Assembly: GCF_007655135.1 (NCBI RefSeq)
Contig: NC_045128.1
Location: 39,569,885 to 39,633,884 of the forward strand
Length of the DNA: 64,000 bases
DNA from: Punica granatum
Lineage: Eukaryota; Streptophyta; Magnoliopsida; Myrtales; Lythraceae
Reading direction: 5' to 3'
Numbering within the stretch: the stretch's first letter is position 1; every line of letters starts with the position of its first letter. Positions 52,201 to 63,364 of the stretch are shown here, piece by piece. Under the pieces are notes generated by a model, which had not been told where the DNA came from, ran no database searches, and was given only the letters and a program-made list of their open reading frames with translations. Position numbers and translations under genes: made by a program.

Positions 52201-55200
52201 GCCTCCCCCAACTTCTGCATTCTGACTAAGATAGACATCTTGATTTCTCAATTCGTCGTGCTCAGAGCCTGCAGTATCTTCAAGATCTTCTGATAGAGCA
52301 GAGGCATAATCAGATTCATCCTCTGAAATGGAACCGTTATTTAAGTCCTGAAAACAATAGAAAGTACCATTAATATCAAATTTTACCAATCTCCAATGCA
52401 TGAAAAATCCATTAAAATACCTTCTTATATCTTGCAATCAGTTCTTCAACAGGGATCTCACTTTCCTTTTGCAGTAGGGCAAGCTGTTACATCAGAATCA
52501 CGTGAAAACCAATCGTAGAAAGCAACATCCACGAGTTGAAATTGAAGCATAAATATAGAATGTTATTTCTACCGTATGTATTGAATGACCAAACGCACCC
52601 ATTCACATCATAGAATAAAAGGCTTTGATTTCTGTTCTCACAAAGCAGTTTGGATTCTGTGACCTTTTCAATTTTTTATTTTGTGGCATAATAACAGGTT
52701 GCCCTTATGAAGAGAACATCCATGCAAATCATCTCTACCTCATCCATGGGATCATAAGATTCTGCTCTGGCCAGTTCCTCCTCCTCTGACAAAGTCCCTT
52801 CATCATCCTGTGCGTAGAGCTAGAATGTGAGACAACTAGGAGAAAACAAAACTCATACATACTGAGTAAACTTCAGCAGTTTTGCAGGGAAAGGCCCCAA
52901 TAACAATCATAGATAGCATTATGCTGAAAAGCATTTAATGTTTATTCAAGTATTTGAGCTTAATATTTGGAAGTAAGGCACTGGTTTACAACCTTTGTTG
53001 GGGTCAAAGGCACCGATTTGTACATATCAATCAAATCATACAACATACAGCGCTCTTCATTTTTTACCCTAAAAAATATATGAAACTTAAAGATTCCCAA
53101 CCTTTCTCATACGATCTAATAACATAATAATGTCTTCAATCAGACCTATGAAACTATTAATCACCATCCTATGAAATTTCATCAGTTTCCTAGTTAGAAA
53201 TCCTTTCAAACTATGAATCACAAATACATACTGAAATGTCATATTTCCCTGATTGCTGAAGGATCTCAATATGAGAAGAATGCTCACCTTTCAAGCTGTG
53301 CCATTTTCAGATTATCGGTCAAAAGCAATCAAGGGCATGCTAAAATCTGACTGGCTATGAACAATAGCTCACGTACTTCACAGATCACATCACGGAAAAA
53401 TTCAGTTTCAATGATTGATAATACACATCCTAGTATATCATCATCTTGATTGAATGGATATTGCAGTCTTTTCCAATGCAATTAATACCAACACAATCAA
53501 AATAGAAAAAATGTTTCTAATACATCCAAAATCAACAAAACAAGATAGAAAAGCACAAAGGTAAAAGTGCAAAAGAAAAGAATGCTCCAGCATTTGTACC
53601 TTTTCTTCACCGCCAGCAGCAACAAAATCACCATCTTCCTACATAATACAAGAAGCTGTTCAGCAAGGAGCTACAAAGAATTGCTGATATGGTTGTTTAA
53701 CAAAATTAATAAAAGAGGTATGAAAGTACAGGAACTCATCCTAGAATCTAGTCATATAAATACTTTACTGAAGAACAGTAGCATCATCTACTGGTGACTG
53801 AATCCTGTTCTAATTATCATAACCTTTATATACCACATAACCTAATTATTGTAACATTTCTATACCATGTACAAGATATCACCAACATCAATATATTTGG
53901 TCAAATCCATACCAAGGAATTAAATGTATATAGTATATCTTCAAGCATTTTCAAGAATTTTTCATCAACACATACTAAATAGTCCCCAAATCAAGTAGTT
54001 AATAAGAGAAAATATGTAACTGTACCTGCTCCTCGTGAAAGTCATAGTGCAAATTTTGGTTCCCGGTTTCCTCCAAGCTCTTGGAATGATTGTTCGCTTG
54101 GCATGTCATGACTTCAGATACGTGGTTTTCTGCTACAAACAAGCTTCCATTACTTTCAGCCTGGACATCAAAAGGAAATACCTATGTTGAGCAGAGACTT
54201 TCCATACAACAAACTAACTGCCACTGCAAACACATACAACTTACACAACGACGACCAGTTGAGCTGTTTGTCTGTGTCTTGCCAGAAGAACAAAGATTCA
54301 TCCCAGGGCCTGCAGGATCCCACCATCTCAGGAAAGAATTGCATTTAAATGTAAATCTATTATTATACTGTGCCTCACCCATACCCTGATCTCTATCATC
54401 TGGGGGCTCTGGATAAGCATCTTCAGTAGTTCCTGGATGAGTCTGTCTACTTCCTGAGAATTTAGTACAGTAATCAATATTGCACACATAAATCCTCCGG
54501 ATGGGAAATTTAGCTAGAAGAAAGATATCAACTAATTAACAACATATATCTCTCCAAACCAACTACTGTACAAATGGAAGCAGAAAAACCAGAGGGGCTA
54601 AGAATTCTTTGGACACAAGGAATAGCAATATACCTTTCCCTACAGCATATCGTTCGAGCAACTCCTCAAGTGGAACATCCATTTCATTTTGCAAAGCTTC
54701 TAGTTCTTCTTGCCTTTCTTCTGCAGTTATGAGAGCCTCGTCTTCTTCGATGGTGTGCTCATCATCTTCCTAGTACAGCATCATTCCAGCAATGGGTCAT
54801 ATATAGGAAAAAGTTTTGCATGAGAAAATGTAGGATTTAAACATAGTACCAATTTCAGCAATTAGTAAATGGTTGAAAGGAACTTATGAGTTCCATAAAT
54901 ATAAGTATAGTGCACATAGTTGCAAATAGAAATGTCGATGCCCTAGTAATAATCACCAAATGGACCCAAACATGTTTTATATCACTCAGACCAGAAAATG
55001 CATTTAAACATATAAATCGCACAATGTATCTAAAACTGCAGGGACAAGATTACGGATGCTACGACAATTGAATCTATTCAACAGTCTCAGTGACGAGGCA
55101 CACTGAAATGATGTTCATCTGCGCCTTCCCACTTTTCTTTACCATATTGATCACCAACGAAGAGGTTCCCCTTCTCTATCAGCAAAAGAACTTCGAAAGA

Positions 55201-57227
55201 AGAACCCCTTCCTTATCAGCAAAAGAAGTTCTGCTTATTTCTTTAAACAGAAGAGCTACTCTGAATGGCCAAAACAAAGATAAGCTAGAGTATTCTAGAG
55301 TTTTTCTCATTAAATGCAGAAGTATCCAATCAAGTGGAAATGGCTTATATCATGTCCCATCAGAAAATCAGCTTTCCCAACTGAACTATCACAGACATCT
55401 TTATTTTAAAATAGGTCTTAGCACTCTAATAGCAACCAAATTTTGCAATACTAAGAGTAACTTGGTTTTGCCGACTCCTTGAAAAATGCAAAAGCTGGAA
55501 AATTGAAAACACGCTGTAAATATTACACAAAGCTTAAATGAGGAGGTACTAACTGATTCATCCTCAGTCTGTAAGTCAAAATCATCATCATCTGCAGTCT
55601 CAACAAGAGGTTCTGCAACATGAACACAGTCTATTAGAAAAAGTTTATAAAAGCAATTAGAATAGTAAATGAATAATTTGTCTCACCAGCTTCTAATTCT
55701 ACTTCCTCCCTCAGTCTAACTTCATCAGCTTCTTTATCAGAGATTTTCATTTGACTATCAGGAGCATTATTCTGTTGCAAGGGCCTACGTACATCCACGA
55801 GATTTTCTGCCAGCATCGTTGAGTACCTGAAAAAAAGGAAACATAGGAAGATCTTAAACTGAAATATTTCTCTGAATATTTTATATATTCGGGAAAAAAA
55901 AAACTGAAATATTGCATGAGCTAAAGGAAATAGCAGAAAAAACAGTTGGCCAGATACTCTAGCCAGTTATGCCTCAAAAACAGATCTTCACAGAAAGAAA
56001 GCCATAAACTCAAAACTGATGAGGAAAACTATGACTCACCTCTCAGTTTGGCCTAAAAGAAACTCAAGTTGCTTGTCAAGTGCCTTCTTCTTTTTTACGT
56101 CAAGCTCCATCTGATGCTTGTACAGCACCTGGCATTAAATCATAGGTGAGAAACACAGAGCCAGATCTTCAATAGAAAGGAAACAATCAAAAAAAACATA
56201 TCAATTGAACTTGCCAGTTTTTCTATTTTTATCCAGAACTTCTTAACATCCTTCGAAATATTTGATGCAACCTTTCTCAGCCTGTGCTCTTCTTCCTAAT
56301 ACCAAATACAAAGAAAGTTAGAGAAAGCATTATAAAGGCCCTACTTTCTCCACAAACTATTGAAAAAGTTAAAATGATAGCTTGGATGGAAATATAGAAC
56401 CTTAAGTTTCCTTTCTCCCCTTGTAGCTTGATCCAACATGCCCTTGCTTGCTCTTAAAGCTACCCTCTTTGCCTGTGCTAACTTCCATTTTCTTTCTGAC
56501 TCGAAATCCTGCAGATTGCTGGTTCAGTTAGCAATAAAAGCAGTCAAAGTGCCTCCCTGCTCAATCCACAGCTACAACACAAGATCATGTGTGGAAGATA
56601 CTAGATAGGTACCATGAAGTATCTATAATATGGAACTCGCGGGGTTTTTCACATAGAGAAATGAGGTAATAGCATACGAAAACTCTTACCTTTGATAGCC
56701 AAACCATCTCTTCTAAAACATGATCCCAGTGAGATTTAGGGCGACGAGGTTCTCTGGGAGCTTCAAGAGCCTACAATTCCAACTCACATCAATTAATAAA
56801 GAAGAGATATTGTTCCGCTCATAACTTAACCAATATTTATAAAATCCTGGAAATTTAGCCTGCAGATGCCACTATGATAAAGCACATAACCATGTAAGAA
56901 TAATAGGCCCTTACTTTTGGAAATTGCTATACACTGTAGACAAAACAAAATGAGATATGTCATTACACACACCACGACGTCATCATTGACCATAGCAGGA
57001 ACCAGGAATAACTAGCTAATGTGATTACTGATTAATTAAATCAGCGATTGAAGAATTGCGATCATGTAACAGTCATAAGAGCCCAGTATGATGCACAAAA
57101 TATATATAATCTGCAGTGTGATGCACAAATACATATAATTTCGAGTAATCAAATACTCTGCAATAACCTTTTGGCGCCGAGCCCTTGTCTCATGATCAAG
57201 TTTTGACCTTGGACCTTTAGAAGCCAT
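46286..57227 (-). CDS. PIE1: SWR1 chromatin-remodelling ATPase PIE1
   Basis: Nineteen exons on the minus strand: 57227-57168, 56770-56690, 56508-56401, 56295-56215, 56128-56040, 55826-55687, 55612-55554, 54769-54634, 54453-54245, 54160-54026, 53638-53600, 52807-52739, 52483-52421, 52347-49272, 49090-49026, 48941-48874, 48686-47927, 47399-46882, 46748-46286. They total 6219 nt, 2072 aa; Arabidopsis PIE1 is about 2055. Order: HSA domain (about 31-110), acidic region, Snf2 ATPase with DEMGLGKT (559-566) and DEAH (662-665), split insertion of about 240 aa, helicase C (from about 1071) with QDRCHRIGQ, acidic region, Lys-rich region, SANT (about 1661-1716). Catalytic subunit of SWR1, which exchanges H2A for H2A.Z in nucleosomes; Arabidopsis mutants flower early. 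Intron 4 needs a GC donor (CTG/GCAAGT). Exon 9 is the least certain: its donor (CGTTGT/GTAAGT) is the one that keeps frame. Confidence 0.96.
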
Positions 57228-57269
57228 GATTATCCCAAGTACCTATACCATTCTGGACTTGAGTGAGAT

Positions 57270-58483
57270 CTGCATTCCATTAAAAGGGCGGGTGAGTGTC
57301 AAAAAAGTGACCGAAAGACCAAATTCTAAAAGTAGAAGGACATCAACATACTTCAATGCTTGTTAGACTGCCAACCAAAGCCACAAACTCGTAATGAATT
57401 AATCGACCACAAGGAATAAAAAGGCATAAACTAAATGGAAACATTCCATATTGACTGTCACAAGAAAAGCTAAATTATCTATCCTCTCCAAAGACACTCC
57501 AAAACCCACCCCTCGCCCCATAAAAAGAAATATTATAATTTGAGCTGCAAACAAAGCAAAAAGAGGCAAGCCAACAGAAGCTATAATAGATGAGGGTATA
57601 GATATATTCAATTTCTACAGCCAACACGACCGCTGCAAGGCAGTAGCTAGGGAAACCCCTGCTGTATCTCTCTGTTCAGCATTACGAGCTGAGAAAATTG
57701 GCATAGCACCATGAATGTGCCGAGATAAATACAGGCAGCTATTATTCATCTGACGAATGGCTACAACCCAGCAACTGAAACAATAAATTATATCCCAAAG
57801 AGCCCCACTCACGCACACAAATTCTCAGTTTGTGACAGAGCAAAAACATTATCAGCCCAACATTTTACTGTCTTAATGTGCCAGTCGCAGAAAATAATGC
57901 TGCCCTGAAGAGAACGAACTTTCAAGGGTTTAGGACTAAACCAAAATATCAGAAAGGCTGTTCTGATCCCTTTTGACAGCTTCCACTTTTCTCCAAAACC
58001 AACACAGAGAGTCCTCCCACAGCTCCCCATCAGGGCCTTAAGCACCCTCCTCCCCCCAGTCTAGTACTATAGTCACGGAATGGCATGTAAAGAACATGAA
58101 TTTCAATCATCACCCGGAGGAGCTAAATGCGGCTGCTGACACCATTTCTACTCGAAATAAACATCTCCAGTACAACTACACGCACGCAATCGACAAGGAA
58201 AACAGTTCGTCTAGCTCGTATAATTCCCTGAGCAAATACTCTCGGCGCCCTCAGACTCTGAAACACCGTCCCGAAACCATCCTACTAAAATCAAGTACGG
58301 AAACACTGGCTCATCGCCGCTATCATCCCAAGGAAACATAAGGACAGCTCCAAACGCCGTGGGACTACGATCAAACAACCTCCTCCTCTACCGGAAGAGG
58401 AAACAGAACAATCGGAACGTCATTCTGCTCCTTCATCGAGCTTTCGAAGTACTAAACGGGACCGGACAATCAAGAAAACTGAC
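57270..58483 (-). other. Putative PIE1 5' UTR intron
   Basis: On the minus strand, CTTAAAG/GTCAGT at 58484/58483 is donor-like and GAATGCAG/ATCTC at 57270/57269 acceptor-like. They bracket 1.2 kb with no PIE1 coding sequence, ending 42 bases before the ATG. GC-rich 58484-58670 would be the untranslated first exon. Inference from consensus only. Confidence 0.45.
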
Positions 58484-58688
58484 CTTTAAGAGAAGCACGG
58501 CCGTCTCCTCCGACCTCCTGCACCGGAGCAACGACGACTTCCGCCGCCGAAACTGTCCCGCAGAAAATCCTTCAGGAAAGAAACCTGAAAATGGGAATAT
58601 CTGGGAGATGCGCCGGGCCGCTAGTGGACCGAAGACTCCGGAGACGCATGCATTAGTTGTCTAGGAGTGAGAGCCGGGGGGATTGAGG

Positions 58689-58701
58689 GAGAGAGAGAGA
58701 G
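58689..58701. repeat. Short (GA)n run in PIE1 upstream region
   Basis: A GA dinucleotide run in GC-rich DNA (58484-58900) that probably holds the PIE1 promoter. No plus-strand gene is supported there. Confidence 0.55.
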
Positions 58702-58950
58702 GGGTTTGGGCCGTGAGGCGGTCAGCTGGAGGACGCCGGTGGGCGGTGAGTGGGCTAGGGTTTGCAGTCGGGTCAGGTCCGAAGAGGAATCGCAGATCCG
58801 AATACGGATATCATCTATCAGACGGTGGGGGAAAGATCAATCGTGACAGCGCAGGGACTGGGAGTCTTTCTTGTGCGTGCATTAATGAGGTGAGGAAAGG
58901 CTTGGTTCAGGTTGGGTGGGACCCTCTTTTTATTTTTGTTTATGTTTATG

Positions 58951-59416
58951 TTTATTTAGAAAAAAATACACATTTAGACCTGTACGTTCGCTTATTTTTC
59001 TTTTTTCATCCTTTATCTATTTTTTTATCGTTTTCATCATGTAACTTGCATTGTTTTTCCATTAAATGTGTTGAGTTAGATTACCTTGATTTCAGCAGAC
59101 AACAATGACGCGGCTGGGGATCCAAGTTCAGTTTCAAACCCCGCTCTTTTTCTTGCACGATTAAGGAAATTGATTTACCTTTGCAATCGGCTATATATTT
59201 TTAAACTAAGGAAGTAGAATATTGATGATGTGTCGTTTATGGGGCAATCAAGGTAATTCAACTCAGCACATTTATTAGAAAAGTTGACAGGAATGATTAA
59301 AATAGAAAAATAATGAAAGCTAGAGGATGAAAACGATAAAAACAATAGAAAAAGGACAAAAGCATAAATGTAAGTAAAGGTACAAAACTAAATGTACAAT
59401 TTTTTCTATTTATTTA
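58951..59416. mobile_element. Inverted-repeat element A (~470 bp)
   Basis: Left end TTTATTTAGAAAAAAATACA through ACATTTAGACCTGTAC pairs with the inverse of GTACAAAACTAAATGTAC and TTTTTTCTATTTATTTA at the right. Further paired blocks are TTTTTATCGTTTTCATC and GTGTTGAGTTAGATTACCTT with its counterpart. The arms cover about 150 bp or more each. No coding capacity. Confidence 0.68.
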
Positions 59417-59439
59417 TATATAATATAATGTTAATCACC

Positions 59440-60190
59440 TATAAAAGCACGAGCTTTGTATTTTTTTTAAATATAGCATAATTTTTGAAAAATAATATAG
59501 AAATGTACGACATTTGTATTTTCTTTTTAAATATAGCACAATTTTTGAAAAGTAACACAGAAAGGCACGACATTTGCATTTTTTTCTAAATATAGCACGC
59601 ACAGAAAGGCATGACCTTCAGGTTTAATTGTGCATTTAGCGTATCTAGCATGACGTCAATTATTCCGTCAAATTGTGACAGTAATGGTTAATGTGTAGCT
59701 AACGATGGTACGCGACGTAACATAATTAGACAAGTAGCACCTACCGTCGAAATCAAAAGAGCCCCGAAATTGAGTGTTTTTTCATTTCGGCGATGGGGGC
59801 CTCAATTGTGCCTCTCGCAATCTACAATTCGCACGTTTCTTTTTTTTTAAGAAAAAAATATTCCTTTAAATTTTTTAAATTATTTTTTAATTAAATAAAA
59901 TATGTGAGACCCACTAGTCCAATCATATTGTGCCACGAGATGTCGTTAGCTGTTACCGCTACATTTGAAAATAACTAATGTCGTACTAAAATCGTAACTA
60001 AACTTGAAGATTGTGCCTTTTATTTTAAAAATATCGTGCTATATTTAGGAAAAAATGCAAAAGTCGTGCATTTTTATGCTATTTTCTAAAAATCATGCTA
60101 TATTTAAAAAAAATTATAAATGTCGTGCTATACTTATGAAAAATGTATAAAAGTTATATTTTTCTAAATAATTAACCCTATAATATATGT
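59440..60190. mobile_element. Inverted-repeat element B with subterminal repeats (~750 bp)
   Basis: The left arm (about 59440-59600) has three tandem units of about 60 bp, each with a GCACGACATTTG- or GTACGACATTTG-like block and TAAATATAGCACAATTTTTG. The right arm (about 60010-60190) has the inverse units (TCGTGCTATATTTAG, AAAAATGCAAAAGTCGTGCA). The middle (about 59640-59990) includes CGGCGATGGGGGCCTC and no gene. Confidence 0.7.
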
Positions 60191-60468
60191 ATTAATTAGT
60201 GGGTTGGGTTGGATTCGACTACGGCTATTGATGGGAGCCTAATCCCACATATGGTAATCTTTTCATTTCGAAAATGGGCAGATGATTGCAACTATTTTCT
60301 ATTTTCTAAATGTCATGCTATATTTAGAAAAATGTGTAAAAGTTGTGCTTTTATGGATAATTAACCCTATAATATATGTATTAATTAGTGGATTGGTTTG
60401 GGTTGGGTTCGACCGCAACTATTGATGGGAGCCCGATCCCACGGATGGTAATTTTTTCATTCCGAAAT
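60121..60468 (+). repeat. ~155-bp direct repeat, offset 190 bp
   Basis: 60121-60275 and 60311-60468 share GTAAAAGTTGT/GTATAAAAGTTAT, ATAATTAACCCTATAATATA, TGTATTAATTAGTG, the GGGTTGGGTT tract, TATTGATGGGAGCC and ATGGTAAT. The repeat takes in the right end of element B plus about 90 bp beyond it. Confidence 0.75.
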
Positions 60469-60469
60469 A

Positions 60470-60712
60470 TTAAATATTTGAAAGAATTTAATATTAAAAA
60501 GTTATTTGTCATAATATATAAGAATAAGTATGAGAGAATAGTTGAAAAAATTTACTATTAAAAATTATCTGTAATTATATATAAAAAAAAGTATGAAAGA
60601 GAATTTGAAAAAAAAATAAAAAAATAATTATGTTATTAAATTAAGGTAAAAATAAAGTTAAATTAAATTAAATTAAATTAAGTTATTTTTGTAGACAAAT
60701 AAACCAAATATC
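60470..60712. mobile_element. Degenerate MITE, possibly subfamily B
   Basis: TTAAATTAAAT-rich right end followed by ATAAACCAAATA, an AATTATGTTATTAAATTAAG block and GAGAATAGTTGAAAAAATTT. It resembles subfamily B but is too diverged for certainty. Confidence 0.4.
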
Positions 60713-60740
60713 TAAATCTTATCTTATTATTATTATTATT

Positions 60741-61184
60741 ATAAGAGTAAATTAATGATTTGGTCCTTGACATACCTGTTACATCAAATCTAACCTCAAA
60801 ATTTTTTTATATCAAATTAAACATTGACAGATTAAATGTACATTAAATAGACCCTTCCGTCAGCGTCCAGTTAAAAATGGACGAAAAATATTAAAAATTA
60901 TTTTTTAATTCCTTTTGTGATTCTTTTTATTCTTTAACAATGTATTATATTATTTAATCTCATAAAAAATAAGAAAGATATCCGAAAAATTTTAAAAAAA
61001 GTTTTTCTTCTGCAAATGACTGAGAAAGAGAAAGGAAGAGGATGAGGGCGAAGACCTACGGTGGGGCAACGCCGTCGACCGCCGCCCCCCGCCAACCTTG
61101 CTTGTGCCTACATCAACGGAGCTCTCCTTCTTCTTCTCCTTCTCCTTACCCTTCAACTTGCCATTCAATTATTAAAGCCTTACT

Positions 61185-61234
<50 letters not shown>

Positions 61235-62115
61235 AGGAGAGGAGACATATCGTTCGAACTCTCGATCGTTTTTGTTTCAGTTCAGTTACGAGGCATCGCT
61301 TTCCCTCTCACGCTTCATATTCAGATCCCCACCCACCCGGATCTGATCCTCCCGTACAGTACGGTCTCCCTCTTGGGCTCCCAAATCTCTCCACCCCCGG
61401 CTCCTCGGCGAAACCCAGCCCCCATGGCCGACCCAGTGGGAGATTTGAGCTGAGGAAGCTCCAATCCTTGGTTATGGGTTGCTCGTGGGCACAAGGGGAA
61501 GGTTGAATTTGAACAGCAGGTCGGAGTTCTGGTCTCCGACTGATGGGGCGAGGTGAATGACTCGATTCAGTGACAGGACGGCGTCTTCTTCTCAAGGGGG
61601 CGATGGGCAGCGGGGTTGTACTCCCGACTCCGATCTGCCTCCCTTTCTCTCTCGAGCATTCTAAAAAAAAAAAAAGGAAAGAGGTTGGAAGGAGCTAGGA
61701 CGGCGATGGAGCTCGAGGGGAGTTCACGGCAGTGCTACCCAGTGCAGGTGAGAGCTCACTGCCAGGCTCTCTGGAGAGTGACGCCATGGATGGGATGGGG
61801 GAGAAGGGAGGGCAGTGGCTGGAGCCCCCACCCATCCAGCTCCAACGAAAAGAAAAAGAAAAAAAATAAGAGAGAAAAGGAAAGAAATCATATAAAAGAA
61901 ATGGAGGAGAAAGAAAGAAACGATAAAAAATGGCAGAAAACAATAAAATGTGCCACGTCAGCGGATGCCGTCCATTTTTTAACAGGACACTGACGGAAGG
62001 GCCTATTTAACGTATATTTAATTTGTCAAAATTCAATTTGATGTAAAAGATTTATTGAGATCAGATTTAATGTAACGTACATCTCTCGATGACCAAATCA
62101 TTAATTTACTCTTAT
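60741..62115. mobile_element. 1.4-kb TIR element with GC-rich interior
   Basis: The left end ATAAGAGTAAATTAATGATT and right end AATCATTAATTTACTCTTAT are exact inverse over 20 bases. Imperfect pairing then continues for about 150 bp, including TAAATAGACCCTTCCGTCAG on the left and its inverse CTGACGGAAGGGCCTATTTA on the right. The interior (about 61020-61960) is much more GC-rich than the arms and holds open frames of 154 and 125 codons with no recognised domain, plus a long (AG)n run. No transposase was found, so it is non-autonomous. A Mutator-like/Pack-MULE type is possible. No clear target-site duplication; the left flank is a TTA repeat. Confidence 0.72.
61189..61230. repeat. (AG)21 microsatellite inside TIR element
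   Basis: A pure AG run of about 42 bases within the GC-rich interior of the 60741-62115 element. Confidence 0.9.
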
Positions 62116-62630
62116 TGTAATATAAAGTATCGATTTAAATAAATAGCTAAGAAGATGGTTTTCTTTGTTATGAACAATGATGCATTCATTAATCATCATC
62201 CGCTATGATAGCTCCAAGGGAAGGGTCGTGAAGCAATGCAATATGGTGCCGCTCATGTCTCACTTTGAAGCAAGCGACGGGCTGTAGAGAGTCCCACCAG
62301 CAGAGATTATTATTGATTGAAAATGAGTAACTTAATCAAGGATGATGATGGACGGTGGCTTGGAGAATTTGTACAAAGTATTGGCTTCATCGTGTCAGTC
62401 TCAACTAAACTATGGGGGTCAAATTTGGGTAGGAGCTAGTATGGGCTCTTGGTTTTAAAAGAGTTATCGTGAAAGTTGATTTTGAGTTTGTCGAGTGCTT
62501 TGTTATTAGTTGTTGGACGTGGCTCCACCTCTATCCTTTTTCTTACTCAAGGATTGGAAGATTCACGCTATTCATACATTCAAGGATGACAACACTTGCT
62601 TTGAATAGATCACCCGAAAGTGTAAAGGCT
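62116..62630. other. Gene-free stretch
   Basis: AT-rich spacer between two mobile elements. No open frame with a recognisable product. Confidence 0.5.
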
Positions 62631-62883
62631 CCATTTGGCTTTGGAGTTGAATTATTTTTTACTCCATTCCAGTCCACTTTACTTTACTTTTTCTTCAACT
62701 CAACAATAAAATCATTATTTTTTCCCATTTTCTTCAAATTTTTTATCTTAACTACCATTAAATTCAAATTTTTAATACTAAATTCTCTCAACTATTCATT
62801 ACTTTTTTTTTCACAATTCAATAACACAATCACTACTTTTTTTTTTCTTCTTCCTCAGCTCCATTATTACAACTCCACTTAAA
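62631..62883. mobile_element. MITE copy, subfamily B, inverted
   Basis: Starts CCATTTGGCTTTGGAGTTGA and has, in inverse orientation, AATTCAAATTTTTAATACTA, TCTCAACTATTCATTAC and TTTTCACAATTCAATAACAC. One tip is clear; the other is lost in T-rich sequence. Confidence 0.65.
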
Positions 62884-63290
62884 TATATACATAAATACTT
62901 TTTCACCAACATACTTATTTGTCTTTTATCAATTTTGATTAGAATATAATTAAATTTTAAAATTTAACTTTATTGTCAGATGGTTAAAAATATTCATGAG
63001 AATTTATTATTTTCTCTTTTTTTCCCACAGGAGGGTATTCAATCCTCATTTTTTGTGATATTGGCTACGGTATTTCTTTAGTTCTTTATAGCTGCGCTTC
63101 GGCCCTTCATTCAATTTTTTTTTTATAATTCTTTTTACTTGAAATTTAATTATAAACAATTGACATATATATATCCACCGGAAAAAGAAGAAGAAAAAAA
63201 AAGAGCTGAAGGGTGACGGCGAAACGTGTAACTCACTCCAATCCGTATTCCTCAGATGAGATGGAGAGAGTCCTCTCTCCTCCCCACCTC

Positions 63291-63296
<6 letters not shown>

Positions 63297-63322
<26 letters not shown>
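63297..63322. repeat. (TC)n microsatellite
   Basis: Pure TC run upstream of the CT-rich leader-like region that follows. Confidence 0.85.
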
Positions 63323-63364
63323 ACGGGGAGCGTTTCTCTCCGGGAAAAGAGGCCACCTCGCCTG

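Noticed and set aside
46286..57227. Functional cluster linking PIE1 and the nearby actin, because actin is a SWR1 subunit
   Set aside because: The two genes are 22 kb apart with unrelated genes between; shared complex membership is not evidence of a cluster.
58359..59108. Plus-strand genes upstream of PIE1
   Set aside because: The open frames lie in GC-rich PIE1 promoter/leader DNA and run into element A; no conserved motif.
61042..61993. Protein-coding gene inside the 1.4-kb TIR element
   Set aside because: Open frames are dominated by the (AG)n run and Lys/Glu low complexity; no domain or splice structure supports a gene, so it is kept only as a possible captured fragment.
62469..62882. 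137-codon plus-strand open frame
   Set aside because: The second half is an inverted MITE copy read through; Phe/Ser-rich with no domain.
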